NCBI GenBank assembly: GCA_910577585.1
Contig: CAJTNN010000048.1
Coordinates: forward strand, 1 to 11,372
Direction of reading: 5' to 3'
Length of the DNA stretch: 11,372 nucleotides
DNA from: an uncultured Muribaculaceae bacterium
Lineage (GTDB): Bacteria > Bacteroidota > Bacteroidia > Bacteroidales > Muribaculaceae
Part shown: in pieces, positions 1-7,084 of the stretch
How the letters are laid out: each line of letters starts with the position of its first letter
Position numbering within the stretch: the first letter of the stretch is position 1
Position numbers and translations under genes: made by a program
The notes under the pieces: generated by a model
The model's database searches: none
Seen by the model: the letters and a program-made list of their open reading frames with translations, nothing else
Told to the model about the DNA's origin: nothing

Positions 1-224
1 GATGTCTTTTGGACGATATATTCCAATGGAATCTCGAATGTGTCACTTTCTCTAAGGGCAAGAAGTTCATCAATTGCGATTAGCAGACCAGCCAATCCTC
101 GCAAATGTCGAATGCCCATTCCATCTGCGTGTAGTTTGTGCAGATATGCTTGTCTTTGCTCAGAGAATGAGGCTTGCTCATGTCTTTGCAAATCCAAGAA
201 GTTTGTGAATAGTAAATTAAACAT
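1..224 (-). CDS. 5' part of an unknown gene running off the left edge; possibly a tyrosine recombinase
   Basis: An uninterrupted reading frame starts at ATG 224-222 and stays open to base 1 (74 complete codons), so the 3' end lies outside the window. The product begins MFNLLFTNFLDLQRHEQ and is largely helical, with a stretch around residues 27-55 (YLHKLHADGMGIRHLRGLAG and onward). This has the rhythm of the N-terminal SAM-like DNA-binding domain of tyrosine recombinases, where a helix, a short GxS/GxG-type turn and a second helix precede a short linker. That resemblance is pattern-based only, and no catalytic residue is in view. Codon use is A+T-richer than in the tra genes. The gene points away from the truncated traQ, with about 160 bp of repeat-rich A+T-rich DNA before it, which fits the first gene of an inserted element. 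Any other helical DNA-binding or transposition protein remains possible. Confidence 0.55.
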   Translation of the reverse strand, partial: MFNLLFTNFLDLQRHEQASFSEQRQAYLHKLHADGMGIRHLRGLAGLLIAIDELLALRESDTFEIPLEYIVQKT

Positions 225-388
225 ATTGTAGAATTAAAAAATGTCTGATATAAAATATGACTATTTTCTTAACCCTAAAATTATGTTGTTATGATTAAAG
301 TTAATGCACATACCCTTAATCACTTATCAGGTGATGCAAACATAAATGTCATCGCCACATTAGAAGATTTATGTAATGGACAACATAC
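225..388. other. A+T-rich putative end of an inserted element, with short inverted repeats
   Basis: This stretch is clearly A+T-richer than the adjoining tra DNA. It lies between the left-edge gene and the point near 388 where traQ stops resembling its family. It overlaps the last ~22 codons of the traQ reading frame (320-388). It holds several short perfect inverted repeats: TATGTTGT at 282-289 with ACAACATA at 380-387; ACATAAAT at 340-347 with ATTTATGT at 367-374; and ATCAC/GTGAT at 319-323 and 331-335. One repeat arm abuts the composition break. Such clusters are common at recombinase-bound ends, but 8-bp repeats can also arise by chance in A+T-rich DNA. I see no convincing promoter or terminator here. 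Confidence 0.4.
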
Positions 389-793
389 GTCTTCAATCAC
401 GATGAGGAACTTGTGGGCCTCCGAGGTGCGAGCGGTGTAGTTGAGCCGGAAGGTCTTGCTCTCCAAAAGCACGCGGTCGTTGTTGACTAGAACGGGACCA
501 TCGACAAGTTTGAGGGTTCCCTGACCGTCATACTGGAAATAGCGGATGGTGTAGAGGGTGTTGGAATAGTTGCCCTCCGGCTTGATCTCGAAGCGCAGTT
601 CAACGGTCTGCCCCTTGACAATCTTGTCGCCGTAGGGCATCACATCGACAGTGAACGGATAGGACTGCTGCACATCGAGGTCATCCGAGCAGGAGGTCAT
701 TGCGAAGACGATTGCAAAGAGTGCAATCCAGAAGCCGAAGAAACGGCCGGTGGTAAGGCGGATTCCGCCAAGTTTGTTGAGAATTGTTTTCAC
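320..793 (-). CDS. traQ: TraQ-like conjugal transfer lipoprotein (DUF3872 type), 3' end apparently replaced
   Basis: The 157-residue product has a positively charged start, a hydrophobic segment at residues 18-33 and a lipobox ending MTSC with the lipidated Cys at 35. It is therefore predicted to be a lipoprotein. The mature part is beta-rich (for example FTVDVMPYGDKIVKGQTVEL near 47-66), as in the DUF3872/TraQ family that follows traP in Bacteroidales conjugative transposons. The start is five bases after the traP stop, supporting co-transcription. The tail is odd. After IVIED (131-135) the family normally ends with a short beta-strand motif resembling ED-x-F-G-x. Here the frame continues CCPLHKSSNVAMTF and stops at 320 in A+T-rich DNA. 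I infer that an insertion replaced the natural last residues, and whether the protein still works is unknown. Identification as TraQ rests on position, lipobox and the family resemblance of the core. Confidence 0.8.
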   Translation of the reverse strand: MKTILNKLGGIRLTTGRFFGFWIALFAIVFAMTSCSDDLDVQQSYPFTVDVMPYGDKIVKGQTVELRFEIKPEGNYSNTLYTIRYFQYDGQGTLKLVDGPVLVNNDRVLLESKTFRLNYTARTSEAHKFLIVIEDVCCPLHKSSNVAMTFMFASPDK

Positions 794-798
794 GTTTT

Positions 799-1665
799 TC
801 AGAGTTTGAGTTTTGAAGATTTTTTCGGATAGAGCGACATAAGGTAGTTGTTCAGATCCTTGTTGTCTGGATAAAGTGCCGACTTGTCCATGACCTTATC
901 GCCGAACTCACGCCGGAGTCTGGCGAGAGCCGCACGACCGGCAGTGTCATTGTCAAGATAGCACTGGATTACGGTATAGTCAGCCAACGGAGTGATGGCT
1001 TTAGCGACATTGGCAACGGAATTGAGAACTATCGAATCCATGCGATTGTTGAAACCGAGGCGTTCTGCCGAAAGGAAGTCGATGAACCCCTCGAAGACAT
1101 TGCATCGTGCATGACCGTTGGCAATATGAGTGATATGCTTCGGAGGATACGACCCTTTGAAGAAAGGATTTCGCAGCTCATAGCCGCTGGCATTGTTCTT
1201 AAAGCCGCTGGCATAATACTGTTTTCCATGTAGCTCATAATCTACCTGCACACAATATTGCAGGGCGATGTCTCTCGGAATACCTCTATCGGCAAGGTAT
1301 TTCAGCAACACAGGAGAAGTCAGCCGCGACACTTTCACATTCTCGAAGGTAGGTTCCTCGACAAACGGCGTTGGCTTATAGGGCTTGGCGACCGGGAGGC
1401 GCATCTTCTCCGCGATGTAATCGGCTTGCCTCAAAAAGTCCGTTTCACCGGACATTTCTCCGGCAAGCGAGAAGATGTCGCCGCCCGCGCCCGTCCCAAA
1501 GTCAAACCAAACATTCTTGCGTGGATTGACATGGAACGACGGTTTTCTCTCACTGCGATACGGGGCGTAAAACCATAGACCTTTGCTGTCGCGGCCGGTC
1601 GGTTGATAACCCAACTGGTTCAGGAACTCCACAAGGGAGATTTTCTTAATCTCGTCGATGTTCAT
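799..1665 (-). CDS. traP: TraP: primase-like protein with Cys-less CHC2-like module and Toprim domain
   Basis: The 288-residue product has two parts. Residues 4-88 resemble the zinc-binding domain of DnaG-type primases (frame FYAPYRSERKPSFHVNP, then WFDFGTGAGGDIFSLA), but every zinc-ligand Cys/His position is replaced (CPFH is APYR; the later Cys pair is FD/GT). Residues ~185-280 form a Toprim domain with the acidic motif EGFIDFLS (192-199) and the DNDTAGR motif (238-244), followed by PDNKDLN (266-272). Toprim folds bind metal and catalyse phosphodiester chemistry in primases and topoisomerases, so a role with single-stranded transferred DNA is plausible. No separate primase polymerase motif is visible, so true priming activity is unproven. 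The start ATG overlaps the stop of the preceding gene by four bases (1662-1665, ATGA), implying translational coupling. The place between traO and traQ matches TraP of CTnDOT-like elements. Confidence 0.88.
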   Translation of the reverse strand: MNIDEIKKISLVEFLNQLGYQPTGRDSKGLWFYAPYRSERKPSFHVNPRKNVWFDFGTGAGGDIFSLAGEMSGETDFLRQADYIAEKMRLPVAKPYKPTPFVEEPTFENVKVSRLTSPVLLKYLADRGIPRDIALQYCVQVDYELHGKQYYASGFKNNASGYELRNPFFKGSYPPKHITHIANGHARCNVFEGFIDFLSAERLGFNNRMDSIVLNSVANVAKAITPLADYTVIQCYLDNDTAGRAALARLRREFGDKVMDKSALYPDNKDLNNYLMSLYPKKSSKLKL

Positions 1666-2351
1666 AGGCGTATTTTCCGTTTGGGTCGGGCAACATCATC
1701 ATCTTTCGGAGGTTCTTTCGGCTCCTCACGGATACTGACCTTTCGGATATTCGACATTTCTCCGGCGATATACATGTTCAGTTCACGCATATTGGCAGAC
1801 CCTGTCATCTCATACGCGAGGTCATAAATTCCGCCGTATGCTCCGGATTTGGTATCACGCCAGAGATTTGTCTCCGTGTTAATCACCATAGTCGGCTCGT
1901 GCTTGTCATCGTAAGGGGCTTTGTAAACCCTGAGATTGCCGTCAGCTGCCACGGGGTGTTCCTGACCGAGAGCCTTCATAAAGTCGGTAAGTTTCACCTT
2001 CTTTATATCGAGGCTGATAACCATCGGCTCCTGCGGGCGACGTGCCATTGCCGAAAGTTCCTTGCCCTGCTCATACTCGTTCATGTATTTCAGAATGAAG
2101 TCCCGTGGATCCGTGTAGAGATTGGGGTTCATCTTCAGGACGGCAAGGTCGATTATGTCACCGCTCTCGTCAGTGGCGTGGTCATACCATCGGTTCGTGT
2201 TGGTATCTATCACCAGCAGAGGCTCAGGGTCGTCGCGCTGCGGCGCATAGTATAGTTTCATATCCTCGAAAGCCTTGACCGGCTTTTCACCGAGGGCCGC
2301 CATGAACTCCGTCAGCGGTATATTCCTGATTTCATTCTTTGTGTATTTCAT
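1662..2351 (-). CDS. Accessory protein with two tandem Cys-less CHC2-like modules, related to TraP N-terminus
   Basis: The 229-residue protein is built from two diverged copies of the module that begins TraP. Copy 1 spans about residues 5-93 (EIRNIPLTEFMAALG; YYAPQRDDPEPLLVIDT; RWYDHATDESGDIIDLA). Copy 2 spans about 112-200 (DIKKVKLTDFMKALG; VYKAPYDDKHEPTMVINT; LWRDTKSGAYGGIYDLA). A basic/acidic tail ends RPKRKIRL. Neither copy keeps zinc ligands and there is no Toprim domain. It starts three bases after the traO stop and overlaps traP by four bases, so it is part of the operon and probably made in step with TraP. A non-catalytic DNA-binding or TraP-partnering role is an inference. There is no signal peptide or membrane segment, so it is probably cytoplasmic. 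I do not know an established name for it. Confidence 0.85.
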   Translation of the reverse strand: MKYTKNEIRNIPLTEFMAALGEKPVKAFEDMKLYYAPQRDDPEPLLVIDTNTNRWYDHATDESGDIIDLAVLKMNPNLYTDPRDFILKYMNEYEQGKELSAMARRPQEPMVISLDIKKVKLTDFMKALGQEHPVAADGNLRVYKAPYDDKHEPTMVINTETNLWRDTKSGAYGGIYDLAYEMTGSANMRELNMYIAGEMSNIRKVSIREEPKEPPKDDDVARPKRKIRL

Positions 2352-2354
2352 AGG

Positions 2355-2942
2355 CTATTCGATTATGAATTTGACACCGACACCATAGGTTGTATGGTAT
2401 ATCTGAACATCGCTCCCGAAAGTGAACCGTCCTTTGACATTGGCGGTCAGGGCTATCTTATCGGAGAGATAGAACTCCGCCTGCAAGTTGAGCGCACCGC
2501 CATAGATGAAGGCGTCTTTTGCCTGAATGGTCGAGCCGTCGCGTAGAATGCTCTCACCCCAATTGACGGTCTCATAGCCAGCCAATGCCGAAACACCGCC
2601 GTAGAGGAGGAATGTCTGCGAGTAATCGCTGACGATACGGAGATTATAGCCGACCTCGCCTGTAAACTGAGCCACGGGGATGCGACCTTTCTCGCCGTAG
2701 GGCTTATAGGTCTGGAGATATTCGCCGCCGAAAGACCATGTATTGACGTTGTTGCCCTTGATGACAGAGTAGAACACTCCGAGGTTATAACCGCAGTTGC
2801 GGGAGTTGCCGGTATAGAAACCGTTTACCATATTGGCGTGTACCTCGACCGCCGACATTCCGGGGAGATTCCGCTGGGCGAATGCCTCCCCTGCGAACAG
2901 GGAAAGCACCGCCACAGCGAAGATTGAAAGAATCTTCTTCAT
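2355..2942 (-). CDS. traO: TraO: exported conjugal transfer protein, probable outer-membrane beta protein
   Basis: The 195-residue product has a clear signal peptide (MKKILSIFAVAVLSLFAGEA, cleavage probably after AFA at residue 22). The rest is made of alternating hydrophobic/polar stretches with many Gly, Tyr and Asn residues and ends in a strand-like GVGVKFIIE. This is typical of small outer-membrane beta-barrel proteins. In Bacteroidales conjugative transposons TraO sits directly after traN, as here (11-base gap), and is part of the transfer apparatus. A link of the channel to the outer membrane is my inference from the fold pattern. The stop is TAG, three bases before the ATG of the next gene. 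The family assignment rests on order, size and signal peptide rather than on a catalytic motif. Confidence 0.85.
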   Translation of the reverse strand: MKKILSIFAVAVLSLFAGEAFAQRNLPGMSAVEVHANMVNGFYTGNSRNCGYNLGVFYSVIKGNNVNTWSFGGEYLQTYKPYGEKGRIPVAQFTGEVGYNLRIVSDYSQTFLLYGGVSALAGYETVNWGESILRDGSTIQAKDAFIYGGALNLQAEFYLSDKIALTANVKGRFTFGSDVQIYHTTYGVGVKFIIE

Positions 2943-2953
2943 GGGCTTATGAT

Positions 2954-3949
2954 TTACTGGATGGATAACTCGTCGATTACGTTTGCTCTCACGATGTCCT
3001 CGTTATCGACCACGAAGGACTGATGGCGGCCGCCTTCTTTCTCGGCGACCTCGATAACGAGTTGCTTGTCATCGGGAATAGTGAATTTCTCCAAGGCAAA
3101 GACAGTGCGTTCCGAGGATTTGCCATGCACCACCGTCACATAGTTCTGGGCACGGAGCGGTTCAAGTACCTGCTCTTGCATGGCGGTTCGCTTGATTACC
3201 TTCTTATCCACAATCTTGAAACTCACATAGTCGATGTCGAAGGCGATGTTGGTGGTGTTCTTCAGTTCCGTGTGGAAATAGAGAAGCCCGTTGTTGGTAT
3301 AGATACTTTTCAGAAGAAACTGCACCCCGAAACGCTTTGAGCCGATATGCTTGATTTCTCGCTTGTTCTGCTTGTAGATCGATTTCATAATCAGCTTGAC
3401 AAGCACCGGCGACTCCTGACCCAGTTTCTCCAGATAAATCTCCTGCGCATTGTTGGGTCGGTTCACGGATTCCCCGTCATGGAGAAAGTCTGTCATCTCG
3501 ATGCTTAGAAGCAACGGCTCTTTGGCGAATTTTACGTTGAAGGTATAATAGCTCCCATCATCGGTGATTACCGAGAGGTTTGTCTCCTGCTTGAACGACT
3601 TGAAGGCGGACTTCACACGCAGCACATTCTTTGCACCGTCGGCGAGTCCTGCTACGAGGTTTTCGTTGCCGAGGTCCACATACACCACTTCCGAAGGGAA
3701 GATGATATGAGTCGTTTTCTCGAAACATACTTCCAGTGCGTGAGGCGGAATCATCCGGTCAAATCCCACTTTGCGGGTCAGACCGTCGAACTTGTCGCCG
3801 TCGGTGTAATTGGAACCATACACCTCTACGTCATGTTCCGTACTTGACGACACGTTGTTATCGGTGTTTTTTGGCGATTTGGCGTTGGCAGCAATGGCCA
3901 CTCCGAAGAGTGCCACTGCCGCAACGAAGAGTTTTGTGATTGTTTTCAT
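2954..3949 (-). CDS. traN: TraN: VirB9-like periplasmic channel protein
   Basis: The 331-residue product begins with a signal peptide (MKTITKLFVAAVALFGVAIA, cleavage probably after ANA at residue 23) and has no later membrane segment. The mature part is beta-rich and contains KTTHIIFPSEVVYVDLG near residues 78-94. This kind of motif (T-x-I-x-FP followed by a strand leading to a DLG turn) is the hallmark of the TraN family of Bacteroidetes conjugative transposons (DUF4138). TraN is regarded as the VirB9 counterpart that pairs with the VirB10-like TraM in the periplasmic and outer-membrane core complex. The gene lies 24 bases after traM and 11 before traO, the usual order. Length and motif agree with the family, and nothing appears broken. 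Confidence 0.92.
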   Translation of the reverse strand: MKTITKLFVAAVALFGVAIAANAKSPKNTDNNVSSSTEHDVEVYGSNYTDGDKFDGLTRKVGFDRMIPPHALEVCFEKTTHIIFPSEVVYVDLGNENLVAGLADGAKNVLRVKSAFKSFKQETNLSVITDDGSYYTFNVKFAKEPLLLSIEMTDFLHDGESVNRPNNAQEIYLEKLGQESPVLVKLIMKSIYKQNKREIKHIGSKRFGVQFLLKSIYTNNGLLYFHTELKNTTNIAFDIDYVSFKIVDKKVIKRTAMQEQVLEPLRAQNYVTVVHGKSSERTVFALEKFTIPDDKQLVIEVAEKEGGRHQSFVVDNEDIVRANVIDELSIQ

Positions 3950-3973
3950 TCGTTGTTGTTGGGGATGGTTGAT

Positions 3974-5149
3974 TTACTGCTCATTCTGCTTGAGCATGAT
4001 TTTGTAGCCGGATTTCAGATGTATCTTGGGCGTTCTCAACTTCTTGTTAAGATATTGAGAAACACCGTTGATTAGTCCCTTGCCAACATCGGAGGCAAGT
4101 TGCGCACCGGCGTTGGTGGTCAGGTTGATGGAACTGCCCATCGTACTGCCCATGTTGGCACCGATTTCATGGAGCGCATCGCTCTCCATAGAGTTGGGGA
4201 TATTGATCCCTTCCTGACCGTCGGAGTCATAGACCGATAGGTCAACCTCCATGATGCAGCCGAGAGCCTTGATAGACTCGATCTTGATTTCAAGTCGCTC
4301 ACCCTGCAACCGCGCCGCTCCCACCACGGTAGAGTTCTTAGGCAACAGTGAATTGCCAATCCACATAGGTTCGAGCGTGCGGAGCCTGACGCTCTGCCCA
4401 TCGGTAATCGACTGATCAGAAGCAACACAGGCTGAAATGGTGTTCTTGAAATTCGTGCGCTTTGTTCCGACAGCGGTAGAGAATGAGCGGGCATTATCGG
4501 TTGAGGCGCTGAGAGAAGACACAACATTGCGGTTCACCTGATTGACGGGCATAACCTTACGTTCCTTCTCCGGCTCATCGACAATCACCGCCTGCTGTCC
4601 GCCTCCGGTGCCGAGATACTGCGCCGCGAGCTTGTAAGACTGTTCCATCAGCTCCATCTCGTTGGGCTGCTTGACCTGCTGTTGCGCCATAAGATTCTGC
4701 GCCTCCAGCTCGTCGATACGGGCTTGGAGTTCCGCCACCTGCATCGCCTCGGTGTTCTCCGGGATGAAAAAGTCATCAAGCGAAGCCTGAATTTCCTGAT
4801 ATGCCAGATTTGAAGCCTCCACCATATTGGGTTGAGTCTCTTCGCGCACATTGGGAACAGAATCCACAAGCGGGATGCTTTCAGCCGTCACATTGATAGT
4901 ATCCTTTTGTGTTGCGTAGGCATCACGCTTGTCGCTGACAATCTCCTTTGCGTCAGGCTCCGGCATATTCTGATTGAAACCGCTCGTCTGAGTTGCGGCT
5001 CCGTCGCCGAAGCTGTCGAAAATCAGCCACAGGATAATACCGGTGGTAAGGAACATCGCGGGGAAAGCCACGAGATATTTCATCCGCATCTTTCGCTCCG
5101 CCTCGGTAGTGGGTTTTCTGAGTTTATTCCATAGCGTCTTCAGATCCAT
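3974..5149 (-). CDS. traM: TraM: VirB10-like inner-membrane-anchored channel protein
   Basis: The 391-residue product has a short cytoplasmic N-terminus, one membrane helix (about 26-45), a periplasmic linker rich in acidic residues, a predicted coiled coil (about 136-160, EAMQVAELQARIDELEAQ), and a C-terminal beta domain (about 236-391). The last contains the VirB10-like run KNTISACVASDQSITDGQSV, RLRTLEPM, and LLPKNSTVVGAARLQGERLE. This layout is that of conjugative-transposon TraM, which spans the envelope and bridges the inner-membrane complex to TraN. The chosen start overlaps the end of traL by 26 bases. Met21 or Met23 would still keep the membrane helix, but the basic N-terminal stretch including LRKPTTEAERK favours the first ATG. 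It is followed by traN after 24 bases. Confidence 0.92.
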   Translation of the reverse strand: MDLKTLWNKLRKPTTEAERKMRMKYLVAFPAMFLTTGIILWLIFDSFGDGAATQTSGFNQNMPEPDAKEIVSDKRDAYATQKDTINVTAESIPLVDSVPNVREETQPNMVEASNLAYQEIQASLDDFFIPENTEAMQVAELQARIDELEAQNLMAQQQVKQPNEMELMEQSYKLAAQYLGTGGGQQAVIVDEPEKERKVMPVNQVNRNVVSSLSASTDNARSFSTAVGTKRTNFKNTISACVASDQSITDGQSVRLRTLEPMWIGNSLLPKNSTVVGAARLQGERLEIKIESIKALGCIMEVDLSVYDSDGQEGINIPNSMESDALHEIGANMGSTMGSSINLTTNAGAQLASDVGKGLINGVSQYLNKKLRTPKIHLKSGYKIMLKQNEQ

Positions 5150-5438
5150 AGAAAATTTCCGGTGTTGATTTGTCGCCCTTTTCGGGCATCGGCATCTGTT
5201 TTATGGTGCCGAAGTAGGGATTGCTATGCACCCCGTTGTAGATGTTATATATTGACTTGCCGAAGACAAAGAAGGCGAGAAGGGCAAACAGGACGAAAGC
5301 CACAGCCACGACCCGGAACCGCTTCTGCGGGGGTATGTCATCGCATTTGCGATGAACATACTCCACCGCGTTCTCTTTGCGGCTGGACACCTTATTATAA
5401 AGGAGTCCTATTTTCTCTTTCAGAGTTTTGAAGTTCAT
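5124..5438 (-). CDS. traL: TraL: small single-pass inner-membrane conjugation protein (DUF3989 type)
   Basis: The 104-residue protein has a basic N-terminal cytoplasmic part (residues 1-41, including DDIPPQKRFRVV), a single hydrophobic helix at about 42-60 (VVAVAFVLFALLAFFVFG) and a short periplasmic tail with a YGSED end. It lies between traK and traM, where Bacteroidales elements carry traL. Its start codon overlaps the traK stop by four bases (5435-5438, ATGA), so its translation is probably coupled to that of traK. Its end overlaps the first 26 bases of traM. The function of TraL is not defined by any motif here; a structural role in the inner-membrane complex is inferred from topology and context. 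Confidence 0.88.
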   Translation of the reverse strand: MNFKTLKEKIGLLYNKVSSRKENAVEYVHRKCDDIPPQKRFRVVAVAFVLFALLAFFVFGKSIYNIYNGVHSNPYFGTIKQMPMPEKGDKSTPEIFYGSEDAME

Positions 5439-6064
5439 TTCTTAATTGTCAGTATATCTTTGTTTTCGATTACGGTAAAGTTCTCGATGATGAATCCGTT
5501 CGGATTGTCGTCGGATCGTCCGGAGTTCTTCAGTTTGCAGCTGCTGACCAGCGACCTCTCTGTGACATTACTCTGGCGGATAATCATCTGCTTGGCGTAA
5601 GTCCTTACGTCATAGGGATAATTGGTGAAGTTCACCACCACGCTATCCACCTTCAGCACCTGATTAATGTTGCCGGAGATAATGCGGTTGTAATATCCCT
5701 GTTCCGTGAAGTCCCGATAGTAGTTGTAGGCACTCTTGTCGGCGAGCAACAGGGCACGGCTGACATTGTGTTCGATGGCGGACTTTTCGGGAGAGAGTGT
5801 GAAGAACAGTTCATGGAAGCGGCGAACATGTTCTCGGGCTTCTGCCGGACGGTTCTGCTCCATGTCCTGCGACAAGGCAAGCATCAGGGACTTGCCATTG
5901 TCGAGGACATAGATTTTCTCGCGCTGCTTTTCGGCGAAGTTCAGAGAGAGCACCACGGCGGCGACCGCCACCACAGCGCAAAGACTCACGAAGACAACTC
6001 CGAAAAGACGTATCTGCCGAAACGACGATTCGATGTTTTTCAGTGATTTGAATTCCATTTTCAT
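5435..6064 (-). CDS. traK: TraK: VirB8-like inner-membrane scaffold protein
   Basis: The 209-residue product has a short N-terminal cytoplasmic segment carrying FKSLKNIESSFRQIRLFG, which is highly characteristic of TraK. One membrane helix follows (about 20-42), then a periplasmic domain of about 165 residues, the plan of VirB8. VirB8-like proteins are periplasmic scaffolds that contact the VirB6-, VirB9- and VirB10-like subunits, here TraJ, TraN and TraM. Two ATG codons lie at the start (residues 1 and 3), and the second (MEFKSL) could equally be the real one. The first is one base after the traJ stop. The end overlaps traL by four bases. The length is normal for the family and no defect is seen. 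Confidence 0.92.
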   Translation of the reverse strand: MKMEFKSLKNIESSFRQIRLFGVVFVSLCAVVAVAAVVLSLNFAEKQREKIYVLDNGKSLMLALSQDMEQNRPAEAREHVRRFHELFFTLSPEKSAIEHNVSRALLLADKSAYNYYRDFTEQGYYNRIISGNINQVLKVDSVVVNFTNYPYDVRTYAKQMIIRQSNVTERSLVSSCKLKNSGRSDDNPNGFIIENFTVIENKDILTIKK

Positions 6065-6065
6065 A

Positions 6066-7079
6066 TTACTTCAGAAGTTTTCCGACACGACCTGCCACGT
6101 TACCCGCCGCAGACCCGGCAACACCTGCGATTGCTGAACCGCCCTGCATACCCACGGAGTTGATATGTCTGCCGTAGGCACCCATACCGCCGCCGGCCTG
6201 AATAATCCAGCCTGCCACGGTCGGGATTGTGAAATACCCGATGATACCGATAATCATAAATATCGTGTAGCAAGTATTTGAACTATCGAGGTTTACATTG
6301 GGATTATTGGTCAACTCCGATATGTCGTTCTGGAGCATCAGTACCTGTATCTTCGCCAATATCGTCGAGAATAGATCCGCGACCGGTAGCCATAGATAGG
6401 TCTGTATATATCGCTGAATCCACATCGTCATGGTTGACTGGAACCCGTCCCACACCGATATGGCAAAGGCAATCGGTCCGAGTATCGCCAGAACTATGAG
6501 GAAGAATGTCCTTATCGTGTCGATGGTCAGCGATGCCGCCTGAAATAGCATCTCCAGCAGTTCCCGGAAGAAGTTCTGGATTGCCTTCTTGACTTTATAC
6601 ATTCCACGCTCGATATACATCCCCGCAGCGGTACCGATTTCCGTCACTCCAAGCTCATCTATCTGTCGGTCAAACTCCGCGTCATCCACGAGGTAGGCTG
6701 TCGATGGGTCATTCATCATGGCCTCATACTCCAGCCGGTCTTTCTCCTCCCGGTATTTCTGCATGTCGAGAGTCTGACCTTCGAGCATCGTCGCCGTTCC
6801 CTGAACAATCGGCTGCATCACCGAATTGATGGTGCCGAGCACGATTGTCGGGAAAAACATGATGCACAGTCCGATGGCAAAGGGACGCAACAGAGGGAAA
6901 ACATCTACCGGCTCGGCGGCGGCAAGCGATTTCCAGATACGCACCGCCACATAGAACAGTGCGCCGAGTCCGGCTATCGCCTGTGCCACTCCAGCCATGT
7001 CGCTGCACAGCGGCATCATCTCGTCATATAGCGAGCGGAGGACGGTGTGCAGGTTGTCAAAATCTATCGCGCAAAGCAT
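6066..7079 (-). CDS. traJ: TraJ: VirB6-like polytopic inner-membrane channel protein
   Basis: The 337-residue product has several hydrophobic helices: about 31-49 (VAQAIAGLGALFYVAVRIW), 65-88 (PFAIGLCIMFFPTIVLG), 190-211 (TFFLIVLAILGPIAFAISVW), a weaker amphipathic one around 225-250 and one at 271-293. Between the second and third is a charged loop (about 105-145). The C-terminus is a Gly/Ala-rich tail (GGSAIAGVAGSAAGNVAG) ending in basic residues. This is the topology of TraJ of CTnDOT-type elements, regarded as VirB6-like. The gene begins five bases after traI ends and finishes one base before traK. The conserved run ILGPIAFAISVWDGF supports the family call. Nothing is truncated. Confidence 0.92.
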   Translation of the reverse strand: MLCAIDFDNLHTVLRSLYDEMMPLCSDMAGVAQAIAGLGALFYVAVRIWKSLAAAEPVDVFPLLRPFAIGLCIMFFPTIVLGTINSVMQPIVQGTATMLEGQTLDMQKYREEKDRLEYEAMMNDPSTAYLVDDAEFDRQIDELGVTEIGTAAGMYIERGMYKVKKAIQNFFRELLEMLFQAASLTIDTIRTFFLIVLAILGPIAFAISVWDGFQSTMTMWIQRYIQTYLWLPVADLFSTILAKIQVLMLQNDISELTNNPNVNLDSSNTCYTIFMIIGIIGYFTIPTVAGWIIQAGGGMGAYGRHINSVGMQGGSAIAGVAGSAAGNVAGRVGKLLK

Positions 7080-7084
7080 AGGTG

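Noticed and set aside
40..231. 63-codon plus-strand open frame rich in Ser, Cys and Arg
   Set aside because: It is antisense to the better-supported partial gene that starts at 224 on the minus strand.
274..286. Possible Bacteroides-type -7 element (minus strand TAATTTTA) upstream of the left-edge gene
   Set aside because: It misses the final G of TAnnTTTG and has no convincing TTTG box at the right distance; A+T-rich DNA gives such matches by chance.
319..335. Possible terminator hairpin at the end of traQ
   Set aside because: The stem is only 5 bp with a 7-base loop and lacks a following U-tract on the minus strand.
1258..1578. 106-codon plus-strand open frame
   Set aside because: It is antisense to the CHC2-like part of traP and shows no domain or initiation context of its own.
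4120..4527. 135-codon minus-strand open frame
   Set aside because: It is a shifted frame inside traM; the TraM frame carries the VirB10-like domain and the alternative is Ser/Arg/Leu-rich low-quality sequence.
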